DNA from: Aricia agestis
Lineage: Eukaryota; Arthropoda; Insecta; Lepidoptera; Lycaenidae
Direction: 5' to 3'
DNA: 64,000 nucleotides
Assembly (NCBI RefSeq): GCF_905147365.1
Contig: NC_056427.1
Location: 377,001 to 441,000, forward strand
Shown one piece after another: positions 1 through 12,700 of this stretch (position 1 is its first letter; each line of letters starts with the position of its first letter). A program made the position numbers and the translations under genes. The notes under the pieces are model-generated. The model was not told the DNA's origin. It did no database searches and saw nothing but the letters and a program-made list of their open reading frames with translations.

Positions 1-637
1 TACTCATCCTTGCAGCTCTGTCCTCATCCCGGCAGCTACTCACCAGCACAGCTGTCCTCATCCCGGCAGCTACTCACCAGCACAGCTGTCGTCATCCCGG
101 CAGCTACTCACCAGCACAGCTGTCCTCATCCCGGCAGCTACTCGCCAGCACAGCTGTCCTCATCCCGGCCGCTACTCACCAGCATAGCTGTCCTCATCCC
201 GGCAGCTACTGACCAGCACAGCTGTCCTCATCCCGGTCGCTACTCACCAGCATAGCTGTCCTCATCCCGGCAGCTACTCGCCAGCACAGCTGTCCTCATC
301 CCGGCAGCTACTCGCCAGCACAGCTGTCCTCATCCCGGCAGCTACTCACCAGCACAGCTGTCGTCATCCCGGCAGCTACTCACCAGCACAGCTGTCCTCA
401 TCCCGACAGCTACTCACCAGTACACCTGTCCTCGTCCCGGCAGCTACGCGCCAGCACAGCTGTCCTCATCCCGGCAGCTACTCACCAGCGCAGCTGTCGT
501 CATCCCGGCAGCTACTCACCAACACAGCTGTCCTCGTCCCGGCAGCAACTCGCCAGCACACCTGTCCTCATTCCGGCAGCTACTCATCAGCACAGCTGTC
601 CTCATCCCGGCAGCTACTCACCAGCACAGCTGTCTTC
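1..637. repeat. 34-bp minisatellite, about 18 units, containing the PH-exon splice donor
   Basis: The unit is CTCATCCCGGCAGCTACTCA followed by CCAGCACAGCTGTC on the plus strand. It repeats without spacers from about base 14 to 637 and may continue left of the window. Read on the gene strand, each unit carries ACAGCTGTGCTG, the last codons of the PH exon, then GTGAGT, its 5' splice site. The array therefore arose by repeated duplication of an exon-intron boundary. Several units read GCGAGT or GTCAGT instead of GTGAGT. The unit length is not a multiple of three, so plus-strand ORFs across it are chance. Confidence 0.95.
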
Positions 638-775
638 TTGGTGTCGGCTCTCAGCAGCAGCTCTCCCTCGTACCGCAGCCGGCACTGCGTGAGGTCTGTC
701 CTCCTCAGCTCCTCCGCCTCAGCTCGCTCCAGGGTGCCGACACGGATCTCCAACTTGGACTGAATGGTGCGCAGC
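622..775 (-). CDS. RhoGEF2: RhoGEF2-like exon 10: DH-PH linker and start of PH domain
   Basis: This exon is 154 nt, entering in phase 2 and leaving in phase 0. The acceptor is tctatttcag and the donor CTG|GTGAGT. It encodes 51 residues from LRTIQSKLEI to DTKKTAVL, including LTQCRLRYEGELLLRADTKK. The block from DLT through YEG matches the segment that opens the PH domain in the p115/PDZ-RhoGEF/LARG group, where a DL-x-x-R/K-x-x-x-EG-x-L pattern precedes strand 1. The donor is the first of about 18 near-identical copies in the adjoining minisatellite. Reading on into the intron meets a stop within about one repeat unit. The remaining PH strands and the C-terminal tail lie left of base 1. Confidence 0.88.
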
Positions 776-3700
776 CTGAAATAGATAGAAGTTTTAATAT
801 GTGCGTAAGGGGCTGCAGCATAATCGTAATAGTACTCCAATAAAGGTTTTCGATATTTCATTTGCCACCAGGTCGATGGTAATTGGTAGGGTCTTTACAT
901 AAACACATATTGAAGTTATATCGTGCAATACGACAGCTATTTTGTGATATTCGAGAGCTATTTGACACGAAAGACCTAATAATAACTCCTGCACAAGGGT
1001 TTCGGTGACGGTGGCCGGTATCATTGAAAACAGGCCAGTTACGCAGGAGTAATTTTATAGTGCCCAGGTGAGTGCGCAGTACACAAGAGCACTCTCTATT
1101 CCTTTACTCTCGACATAACCCAGTGGGACGGACGACCAATGCGACCGGCGAGAGATCAGGCGTAGACCTTTACCAGCCCATCCGACGCATGGATCATCTT
1201 ACTAGTTAGACAATCAGGTAGTAATCTCTCTGTAATACTCTCTTTCACACCTTCACAACATCCCTCTCTCTCTCTCACCTGTGCTCGTTCTCCGCGGTCC
1301 TGATCGCGGTGTCCACGCTATGCAGCACCTCCTTGGCCACGGCCAACGCCGCTTTCAGCCGCGCCGCGTCTTCGGGCGCGTCGTCGGAGTCGCCTTCAGC
1401 ATCGTTGGTGCCCTCGTGCACCGTCTTGATGATGCCTTCGAGGAGGAGCTGGTATTTCGTCAACCTGGAATGTGACATCAATGATCACTGAAAATTGGAT
1501 GTGGAATTTTAAGAATTGGGGATGAAAATGAACAAAAAATAAAACTTTATTATGGTTTCCAGTTTTGGGTCCTACTGTTATAGTGGACCAAGCAGTTGCA
1601 CGATTTTGAATCGCGCTACCGAAGTTTCTTCAGATCCGATGTAGAAATAAATGTCAAAAACTGATTTTTATAGTCCTGACCAATCAGAAAGTAGAAGAAA
1701 CACTCTTTTCATCACCATTCACCAGACATGTCTGCTACAGTCTGAGTAATCGTAAGAGACTGCTCTTCCATCCCCTGCTGACAGTCTCTCCATCAGACCG
1801 CTCAAACTGCTGCAGCTCCGGCCTACCCACTGTCACCCCAGTGACGCCTCACCTCTGCCACACGCAGGCCAGTAGATCTCGCAGCTGGAGCCGTCCACAG
1901 CGCGGCAGCTGTTCCCGTCCAGCCAGGAACTGCTGTAACTCCTTGCTCTTTCGTCTCCGTTCCTTTAACGCGTCCAGCGCCATGCGTTGACCCTGGCAGA
2001 ACTTAGACAGGCAGGCCGCGTAGCCGGCTTCGCCCAGCTGGAAATTATACAAGATCCTTAAGAACAGAGAAAATTGAGGGAATGTGATAGTATAATATTC
2101 ATATATTTGTTACCATATTCTAGCAAATGAAGATCATGATAAATAAAATTTGTAAAATCTGCCACCCGAGCGAGGAGGTATTAAAAAAACTTCTATAGTG
2201 CGATGCAAGACGTCACAACTCATAATCAGTCCCGTGGTGTATGTGCACGATGTTAGTCGTCAAAGCGCCTAAACTACTGATTTGATTGTCATGGTTTATG
2301 TGCAACAGATTATTTATTGTAACATTAGGCTATAAGGCTAGCCAATTTTGAGATTTCCCAATCATCAACTTAATACCAAACCAATACAAATTACCAGGCT
2401 AACATAAACACACAGCAGGTAATAATACTCACCGTATTCAAAAGCGCGTCAGCTATGGGTCGTATCTGCACCACGTGCTGCGGCGCAGACTCTCTCGCAC
2501 TTCTGAGCTCCGCGTACAGCCGCGAGTGTCTCTCTCGCACCGAGGGGAGGTTGGGGAACAGCGCGCGCAGCTCCTCCGCTGAGAGGAGAGTGGGCTGCCT
2601 CTCGAGGGGTTTGAGGAAGTCCACGCCGAGGACTTTCAGCCACCGGACATGGGAGCCCTCGGAGACTATCAGCTCTGGAAATTTAAGAGAAAGATTAGAT
2701 AAATTATGCAATAAGTAGGTGAATGAATATGAAATCCATGATATTTTTGTCTTCTAATTTTAAAAGTCCACCAATGGATCCTTAAACCAAAAAGTATTTG
2801 CAGAAGCCTGAATCTTTGGTCCCGTACCTATTATCTTAGAAATATGGTGTGGCCTCTCTATTGGTCAGTGATGGACAATGCATCTGATCGTCATCAACTG
2901 TGTGATCGTCAACAACATCTTCGCAAACATGGTGACAATCATCATGTTCCAACGCGACGTAGAGCCTGTATATTTCACTCTGTGTCTACCAGACTTTCAT
3001 AACAGCAATTATAGTAGTGTACTATCGTGCTCTAAATCCCTAATCCCTATACCAGGCTCACATAACACCACCAGTAGTATCTTATCTCTTACTCTGCATC
3101 TACCAGGCTCACATAACACCACCAGTAGTATCTTATCTCTTTCTGCATCTACCAGGCTAACATAACACAACCAACAGTACACTCACCATGTATAACCTCC
3201 TGTCGTTTCCGCAGCCGCGCCGACAGGACGAGGGCGTCTCGGACGGCTGGCGGCAGACTGTCAGACCACTGGGCAGCGAGAGGTTCCTCCTCCTCCGACC
3301 AGTCTGATTGGGACGCTGGAAAGAGACGGAGAGATGTTGGTGTCTTTGTCTTTTGGGGCACGCTGCATTACCATAAGATGTGTGAATAATCTTGGAATAT
3401 GTATGGAAAATGTGATTCTCAAGAGTCAAATATCATTTCGATCACAGGCTGTCTAACTGGCGCCCGAAATGGTATGAGCGTTGTGAGACAGCCTGCGTTC
3501 AAATTGACATTCTAGATCTAAGAATAGGGTCCCAAATGGTATTTTGATATATTTTGAAGTACATAAACTATACAAACGACCAGATCTCAATAATTTTAAA
3601 CATCACCTTACTGTCTGCTGCCCTAGTAAAATTCGTAGGGACGTCACAGAACACGCACATTTATTCCTATCTCGGTCTATCGTGTGTCTAAACGCGACAG

Positions 3701-6700
3701 CAACATCAAGAGAAAGAGACAAGTAGCTATCACGACTCTACGTGCTCTACGACCGAACTATACAACTCTAAATGATACACCAATTTCTAGGAATAAAACA
3801 TGACCTAGACATAACAAAACAAATTATAAACACTCTAGTAATTGCACCAATTTAGTGAGAATACATCAATTAGTGGCAAAATGCATTAGCCCCGTGGGAG
3901 GGGGTAGATTCCACCCCGTTATATTAACTAGTTACATAGAAGTTGTGAAGGTCAAAGTTTAAACCTAGTTATAATCCATACTAATATTATAAATGCGAAA
4001 GTGTATCTGCCTGTTACCTTTTCAGGCTTCAACCACTGAACCGATTTTGCTATGGTATGGAGATACTTTGAGTCCCGGCAAAGGACATATCGGTACTTTT
4101 TATCCCAGAAAATATACAATTTCCGGGCGATAAACGAATTTGCGCACAACAACGCGTCGCCGGCTTTCAACGCAAAAGGCCGGCAACGCACTTGCAGCTC
4201 TTCTAATGATGCTAGTGTCCATGGGCTATGGTACTTGCTATCCATCAAGTGACCAGTTTACTCGTTTGCGCCCTTATTTTATCAAAAAAGCTTTCGACCA
4301 GACCTTAGTACCTACTCGACTAGCTAGGTTTTCGCGAAGCTAACCAATTCGTACCAAAGTTCTCTCTCTCTCACCTTGGTCAGGCGGGACGGTGTTACTC
4401 TCGTTGCTTCTAGAAGATAAACTGGAGCTGCTAGAAGATCCGGAGGGGGCCGTCGCCGCGCCCGGCTCGAGGTCACTGCAACAGAACAGAAGTAGAGCGG
4501 TATAGCAGATGTAAGAATATAAAGAAGATGAGGTGTGCTGAGAGCGAGTTTGTGTCGCTTTTCGACGGGAGGCAGTTTACTACAAGAAAAAGGCAAAAAG
4601 CGACAAAAAATTGTACTCGGCCAAAAGAGTAGTCGCAACTCGCAGGTTCGAATTTTGTTTTATAAATCAAAAATATAATCGCAGATACTTCTCTTACTAA
4701 TAATGACATTTACACAACCTTAAACTATTCAAAGTCCGCTGTCTTTGTCTGTCGTGTCTTTTACAATATGCCAGATATTAATGCAAACAAGCCTTGTAAA
4801 GTTATGTGTCTGTATTTACTATAAATTTAATATTTAAAAACATGGGCCTCATTGCGGCTTCTGTCAAACTCTTCATTAAATTAAAGTTAAGGACATTTCC
4901 CCTTCTATACCTAGACGATATAATATCAATATTCAATAATTACCAGGAACGCATAAAACGTAGACGTTGAAACGTCATCAAAATAGCTACAGTATTTATT
5001 ATGGTTTAACTATTTTAGAACTGTTTGACGCATATTGGCAGACGTCTTTGAAGATTTTCTAATTAGAAAGACAATTACGTAAATATTTTAAATTCTTTAA
5101 TGATTAAGATTAATATTATGACTCTATTATTTTTGTAAATACTGCTAGTGATTAAACAAAGAACCAAAACTCAAAAAGCGCGGTTACTTAGGGATAGGTC
5201 CTAAGCTTATCGTTTTGTCTCTCCCAAATCATTAAAAATAGGTAATGTACAAGAATCTGATTTAACGAGTCGTTAAGTGACATGGCGCTTGCTTATGTCA
5301 AATGTTATTTTGATTTCCAACTTCGCCCTCTAAATTTTCAAATACAATTTTACTAAGCATCCTGATCGAGGAGCAACTTTGCTATAGTACAATTGAACAT
5401 TGATATAATGTCAGACAGATGAATCAGTGTAAAAACATTGTATACAGACATACACTATCAACGGAAGCGATACGAGTTTTGTTCAATGATTAGTTGTTAA
5501 CATAAAATGCATTTAAAATACATTTACGGGATTTAAAATACCAACTGAATGTAACGCACCTTTTTATTGACGTCGATAAATAGAATTACAACTAATTCCT
5601 TGAAATATAGCCGTAGATATATTTATTTGTCAGCAAAGTAAATGATCAATGATCATTTAACGAAGTCATTTAAATTAACGCGAAGCAATACAACAGAAAA
5701 TACAACGAAGTCGTTCATCATACAGCAAAGTAGTACTGGATAACGTTAAGTGGTCCAGCTAGGCGAAATCATTACTCCAACCGAAGTAATTACACCGAAC
5801 CGAACCGAAGTAACCGAATAAAAAGAGTTGGAACACTTCGGTCACAGAAGCGAAGTTATACGAAGTTGTGACACTTCGTTTAGAGAACCGAAGTCATACA
5901 ACTCTACATAAAAGCATACATAACAACCCAAAGTCATTAAACTGATGGAAGTCACACAACTAACCGAAGTCTAACATCAATAGTATGTAATACCTCTCAG
6001 ACAGTGTCCTCCTCGCGAGCATCCCCACTGTGGGGGGCTGTCTCCCGGCCGGCAGCGACACATTGCGAGAAACTCGAGGCGGCTGCGTTGCCATGGTTAC
6101 GTCACGCTTCACACTTGACACATAATAGTAGCTACGCTTCGCAGTCTTGTTGTTTCGCTTCGCACAATCGTTGCTACGCTTCTGTGCACTTCGAACGTTT
6201 GTTGTCGTTCGACTACACTTTTGCACTTTTTGGTAAATAGTTACAATTTAAGTTTTCTTACACTTGTAACGTTGTACTTTTGATTTCAGGGTTGCGGGGT
6301 TTAGTCGAATAATAGTTACTGTGATTATATTTACTAAAGTTTAGATTAGCACAACATTACGTTCTGATAGTATTAATCATTGGAAACAGATTGAGAAACA
6401 ACCTAACCCAACCAATCTATCCAATACAAGATGATTTATCATGAAAATTTTTATGATATATTTTAGACGTGGGAGAGCCATGCTTCGGCACGAATGGGCC
6501 GGCTCGACCGGATAAATACCACGTTCTAACAGAAAACCGGCGTGAAACAGCGCTTGCGCTGTGTTTTACCGAGTGAGTGAGTTTACCGGAGGCTCAATCC
6601 TCTCCCCTATTCCCTTCCCTTCCCATCCCTACCCTCCCCTATTCCCTCTTAAAAGGCCGGCAACGCATCTGCAGCTCTTCTGATGCTGCGAGTGTCCATG

Positions 6701-9700
6701 GGCGACGGAAGTTGCTTTCCACCAGGTGACACGTTTGCTCGTTTGCCCCCTTATTTCATAAAAAAAATCCAAATGAACTGTAAGGACCCGAGTAACCTGA
6801 TTGGTTATTGCCCAAGAACGCCAAAAATCCCATCTATCAACAAAAATAATTATGCAACGTTGGCGTTTAAGGTGAAACTGCAGGCAACACTGCGCCGCAG
6901 CGACAGCAATGAATTGCTGAAAAATTCGGTACTTCGGATTACCGGAGAAAAAGTCTGAGCTCTATTCTAAAACTATGGATGAAATAGAGCTGTAGATCGA
7001 AACACGTTTTTTTTTTTTTTTTTTTTAATTAAATAAGGGGGCAAACGAGCAAACGGGTCACCTGATGGTAAGCAACTACCGTCGCCCATGGACACTCGCA
7101 ACATCAGAAGAGCTGCAGGTGCGTTGCCGGCCTTTTAAGAGGGAATAGGGGAGGGTAGGGATGGGAAGGGAAAAAGGAAAGTCGTCTCTTTCTACGTTAT
7201 ACATACTAAATCACAGGTTCCCAAACTTATTTTGTCTACCGCCCACTTTAAGAACAAGTTATATTTAAGCGCCCCCATTATTTCAATTTAAAATGCATCC
7301 GGATGAAATAAATCACCCTCCAAGCCTCTAACACAACGCCCCCATTTTTTCTGGGTCCCACAACGCCCCCCTTCAGACCTTCAGCGCCCACAAGGGGGCG
7401 TTATCGCCCACTTTAGGAAAGGCTGTACTAAATAGACTAGAGTTCCAATTTCAGTTGTGAATATTCCTTTTAGATCCCGGTAAGACCTTACCCGATTTTT
7501 TTTATATAATTCGGCCAACAGACTTGCGTTTCGCAATAAATTTTAACGACGGAAATTTACGACTTCGTAACGCGTTCGTATGTTAAACGGTTTAAAATGT
7601 TTACAGTTCAGGCGTCGGAAATATTCTACAAAGTATGTGCACATTATCGTATTCGTTATAATAAACGCAGCGGGCCGCACTTTATACATTTTTTACTTCA
7701 TAAAACTTGTATGGAGAATGCGGCCCACTCCGCTGCGGTTCGTCATAATGTGCGCGTCGCATCAAGAAATTAGCAAATACAAAACGACCTAACTGAGTCT
7801 AAGTTTGTCATTTTCAATCGATTCATATCATTCATATATAATTATATGAGGCATCTGCTACTAGGATATCATAAACAAAAGATTGTTATTAACTCTAATG
7901 AAGATACTTGGCATACTAAATGTATACAGAACGCCGAAAATTATGAGATGTTTCAAACAACATAATATTCATTAATTTTAATAATAACTTCGCAAAGAGT
8001 ATTCAGTACAAATATTTTAAAACAGACGCATTATGATGCTACAGTCTGGTCACTGAAAAGAGAAGAATTCGTCCAAACTATAGCTGTGTCCCTTTCACAG
8101 GAAAACGAAAATATTGTTATGCGGCTCGCATAAGTCATAACGTGTACGTGGAAAAAAGGTACCAAAATTTTCATACAGTGCGAGTGAAAAAGACAAGGAG
8201 CAAGATTAATCGAATTTCTTTCTATTCAGCGACCACACTATACTTATATAAGTGGCGCTAAATGCAAGTTTCTTTCTAAAATAATTTCAAACAACTTTAT
8301 AATAGTAAAGAATTTATATTTTAATTGAATATACCGTATATAGTATACAAATACACCAGTATACAGGGTTATAAATAAGAAAAAATCTAGTTTTTCCTAC
8401 AATATAACATATCTTCTATACCTTAAAGGACGTTAGATCCTTATAGCAATGCTAAACAGTTCTAGGTTCCGTGTTGCGAGACCTTCTTTTACCTTATGCT
8501 TTCCTAGTACAAGTAAATTCAATTTGTTGTAATTAATTGATAATTAGTGTTAATTAATGTTAATATATAATTTTCTGTTCGTCCGTTAATACCACTCGTC
8601 CTAAACGGCTGCATCGATTTTGATGAAATTTGAAACGAGGAAGATGCTAGGAGTTCCGAAAAGAATATAATTAGGACGTGTATTATCCTGGAAGAATGTA
8701 TGGTTTTCGCGAGATAAACTGATTTTAGGAGCAACGAACTTACAGGTAATATTAAGTTTACTAAAATGTTTAATTTTATTAATTATTCTATTCTGAAGAA
8801 CAACAAAACCAATTTGTATGAATAACAAAGTATGTATTTAGGTACAACAATTAGAAAAAGATTATTTGTATTTACCTAAATTCAAAAACTATTCTAAACG
8901 CATCAATTCTAAAACAAAATGCCATACCAAAAATGCACATCACAAGTCAATTCTACCCTTCACATAACTCACAAAGAAACCAAAAAAATCCATAAAGAAA
9001 ACTAAGAGATTTTCCTCGGAATATCTCCAAAAAAATCTACCGCAATATCAAAAAATTCACACCTTTTTTAAATTTCACCCCCTCTACACCCCTAAACACT
9101 CGCGTCCGACCGCTGACGCGTTAGCTACGCGACTGGGGGAAGACTGAAGACTGGAGGTGATAGCGGACTGGCCGTAAGGCTGTGCGCACACTCGGTTGTG
9201 GATTTGAGGGTGTAAGGGTGGATGTACACTTAGTTTATCGTAAGTTAGACTGCGTCCCCATCAGACACGGCACGGCGCCGCCACCGTGATACGGTACGGC
9301 GCCGCACCGTGACACGGTGCCGTGTACGGTGCACCGTGCGCCCCTATTCTGGTGAAACTTCCGAACAAAATTTGTGTCCAAACTTGAACCAGGCATAATA
9401 TGAAAATACATATCAAAGTCGCGTAATGCAAATATTGTCATGTATACCGAGGAAATTTTGTCTATAATAAATAATAGATAAAATTTCCTCGGTTTCTTTT
9501 TAACCGACTTCAAAAAATATTTAATGATTCTTTTTCAATCTTCGTCTTAGTAACAACAAGAGAATAATTTTTTCGCGATCCATATCCATTATCCAGACAA
9601 GCACTCTCGTTCGAGCGCAAATATCGACTGAATAGGGACGCACAGTACGCGGCACCGTGACACGGTGCGGCGCCGTACCGTATCACGGTGGCGGCGTCGT

Positions 9701-12700
9701 GCCGTAACACGGTGGCGGCGCCGCGCCGTGTCTGATGGGGACAGAGCCTTAGGATTTCTCTTTCCCTAGAATGTTCAGTTTTGGGGTTGTATTTTGGAGT
9801 TCTTTCAAGATTTAAGAAGGTTTTATGCATTTTTGTAAAGGTATGACGTTACTGCAACTATACTTTCCGACAATTTGTTAACAGCGCGGAAACCGTACAC
9901 GCAATGCCAAAATGTCTGAATGTCGATTTCTTCCTCACGAGTTACGAGTTAAACCGATTTTGATGAATTTGTACGGCGAAATCCATTGTCGATTTCAACA
10001 ATGGATCGTCTCAATTAGGGAAAAATGTACGGTTTCCGCGCGATAAACCAACTTCGGAGAACCGAAAATACGGTCAACATCTGAAACAAATATTATGAAG
10101 AGCAGCCTTTCCCAAAGTGGGCGATAACCCGGGGTGTGGGCGCTGAAGGTCTAAAGGGCGTGGGACCCATAAAAAAATAGGGGCGTTGTTTAGAGGCTTG
10201 AGTGGTGATTTGTAATTTCATTTTATCTGGATGCATTTTATGTTGAAACAATGGGGGGCGTTAAAACAAATTTTTTTCTCAAAATGGGCGATAGACAAAA
10301 TAAATTTGGGAACCCCTGATGTAAAGCAATAGCTATATTCAAAAGTAAGACAAAAAGAAAATCCCTCATTTAAATTCGAACTTGTGACCTATCATTATCC
10401 ACTGAGCCATCGCCCATCACCTAGCACGCGCCACTACGAAGTTTGCTAACGTCCTACTGTATACACACACTATACACTGTATACACATTGTATACAAGCA
10501 GTATACACATGGTTTGTATACACACACGCCCTTGTGACGTCATAAGACGGTATACAGTGAAAGGCACAAGCGGTAGCGAATAGCGATCAGTGATAGTATA
10601 ATCCGAAAGTGTGTCCGTCCGTCTGATAGCCTCTTCTAGCTTAAATAACAGTCCTGATTTCAAAAGGGGAGATACCTTGAGATCCGGAAAAGAACATAGC
10701 AAAATAAAACTATCAAGGAGAATTTAAATGCGCGTTAAACGAATTCGGCAGAAGTTACGGAGGAACTTTGGATTTCAAAATTCATCTCCTAAGCTCCAAA
10801 GCAAAATATTATAAAAAGCAGTAGGAAAGGTTTTGTTGGTTGCGCGCAAAACTTTTTATTTCAAAATTCATCCGTAAACTCCAAAGCAGAGCAGAAAGTG
10901 AAGAGCAGTAGCAAAAGTTTTTGGCGACAATTTCACTTACAATATATTTTAAAAGTTTGTGAACATGAGTGGGTGAATTTTTACGCCGAAACGGATTATA
11001 ACCAAATTATTAGCCTAAAATTTGATATTATTATAGCTTTTGACGTTAAAATTCAACTCAAACTTAAAACTTAAAATCGAAACCCAATTTCCAATCGTAG
11101 AAACTGCGCACCATCTCTAGATCGCTACCGCTTATAGCATATACCACACACTACGTACGTCTCGGTGATGGTGGTTAGGCCACAAACTGTTACGATCGCT
11201 CGTTAGGGCGCGGAGTTGGCGTCATACTACCTGCGCATCATCATCACCGTCAACAGGTGATCACAACCACCAGGTGATCACAACCACCATTTGATCACAA
11301 CCACATTTACTCCACCATGACCAAAAGTCAAAACCATCATTGTTCAGCCAAACTATATCTAACTCGAGAATCACCAGGCTAACATGAACAATCAAATGGT
11401 GAACCTACAATTTAATCATAAAAAAAGTCTTCTCGACTTACATGTTTGGCATTAGCATTTAGCCAATGTTTGAGCAATGTAAACGATTATGAACACGCAG
11501 AAGGGCCCACGATCGACGTTGATTGTGCTATAACAGCTTGGCAATCATGCTGGCAAACATGGATATCCAACATCCTACATGAAGAGGGTGTTACCATGAC
11601 TTTGACCTTTGAATGACTTTTAACTGACTACAACTCCATAAAAACCACCATATCAATTAGGCAATGGTTAGATAACAGTAAATGGTGCTACTGATAACAG
11701 AAAATATAGAGATAGCTCTCTATCTCTATATTTTGGTCATATCTCTTTATTTTCGGTCAGCAACATACATACTTCCATGCTAATATTATAAATACGAAAG
11801 TGTGTCTGTCCGTCTTAAACCGCTAAACCGATTAAGCTGGGTATGGAGATACTTTAAGTCCCGGGAAGGGACATAGGATACTTTTTAATTCCGGAAAAAT
11901 GTACGGTTCCCGCGCGATAAACGAATTTTGGCGCAACGGAGGCGACATCTAGTTCTAATATAAAGAGGAAAAGTTTGTTTGCATAGAGGTTCTGAAACTA
12001 CTGTACCGATTTTAATGCAATTTTGTCTGCTTATTCTGTGGATCTGAGGATAAGGTTTATGACAAAACTAGGTTATCGACTTAATTAGCTTACTAGCAAA
12101 ATGTACAGTTCCCCAAAACATCCTAAGCAGTAGCATAACATCAAAATGTTCATCTTACACAGTCGCAATATTCTGCAATTTCATAGTATTTATTCAAATA
12201 ACGCTCTGAATACCAAAGAAATATCTAAAATTATCATCGTAAATATCTAAAAATATCATCGCATCTGCTAACTCCTAGAATAAATCATGTTATCCTAATA
12301 TCGTAAAGGTGCTTCCTCACCGGGAGCATTCGCTTGTAATGTAACGTTACAGATTCGAGCATTACATCAGTGAGGGAGGAGAGCCGAGCATTACTGCGCA
12401 CCTTGTAATGATACAGTGTGTAATATCTTGATACAACTTGTAACATCAACTAGCTATGGAATGCTCAGTCGAATATTCTATTACTACACGCGAATGCTCG
12501 TCAGTTAGGGAGGTAGTATTGTAATGTAATGCTCAAAATCGAATTTTTAATGTAACACGTGAATGCTCGCGGTGAATCTCACCTTTTGACGCGACGTACA
12601 CTAGGGTGGCATAAATGCCAAAGAAATAGGTCGGGTCAAGGAATGGTACACTCCTAAAGAAGGTGTGGGGGTACACAATATCTTGGTACGTAAACTCTGT

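Larger units (their letters stand above)
3316..4374 (-). other. Intron between exons 5 and 6, with a Helitron and a LINE/SINE tail
   Basis: 1059 bp. The half away from exon 6 is occupied by a non-autonomous Helitron (3975-about 4162) followed at once by the 3' tail of the LINE/SINE family (4168-4295). The other half, up to about 3970, shows no recognisable element. Confidence 0.75.

Noticed and set aside
10..255. 81-codon plus-strand ORF in the minisatellite
   Set aside because: It is the translation of a 34-bp repeat in rotating frames; the real coding sense is the minus strand.
1..637. A CRISPR-like array of regular 34-bp repeats
   Set aside because: Units abut with no spacers, the DNA is animal, and the repeat is a duplicated exon-intron boundary.
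9510..9830. 106-codon minus ORF
   Set aside because: It runs through the ACCGTG-palindrome arm of a fold-back element; no domain and no splice context.
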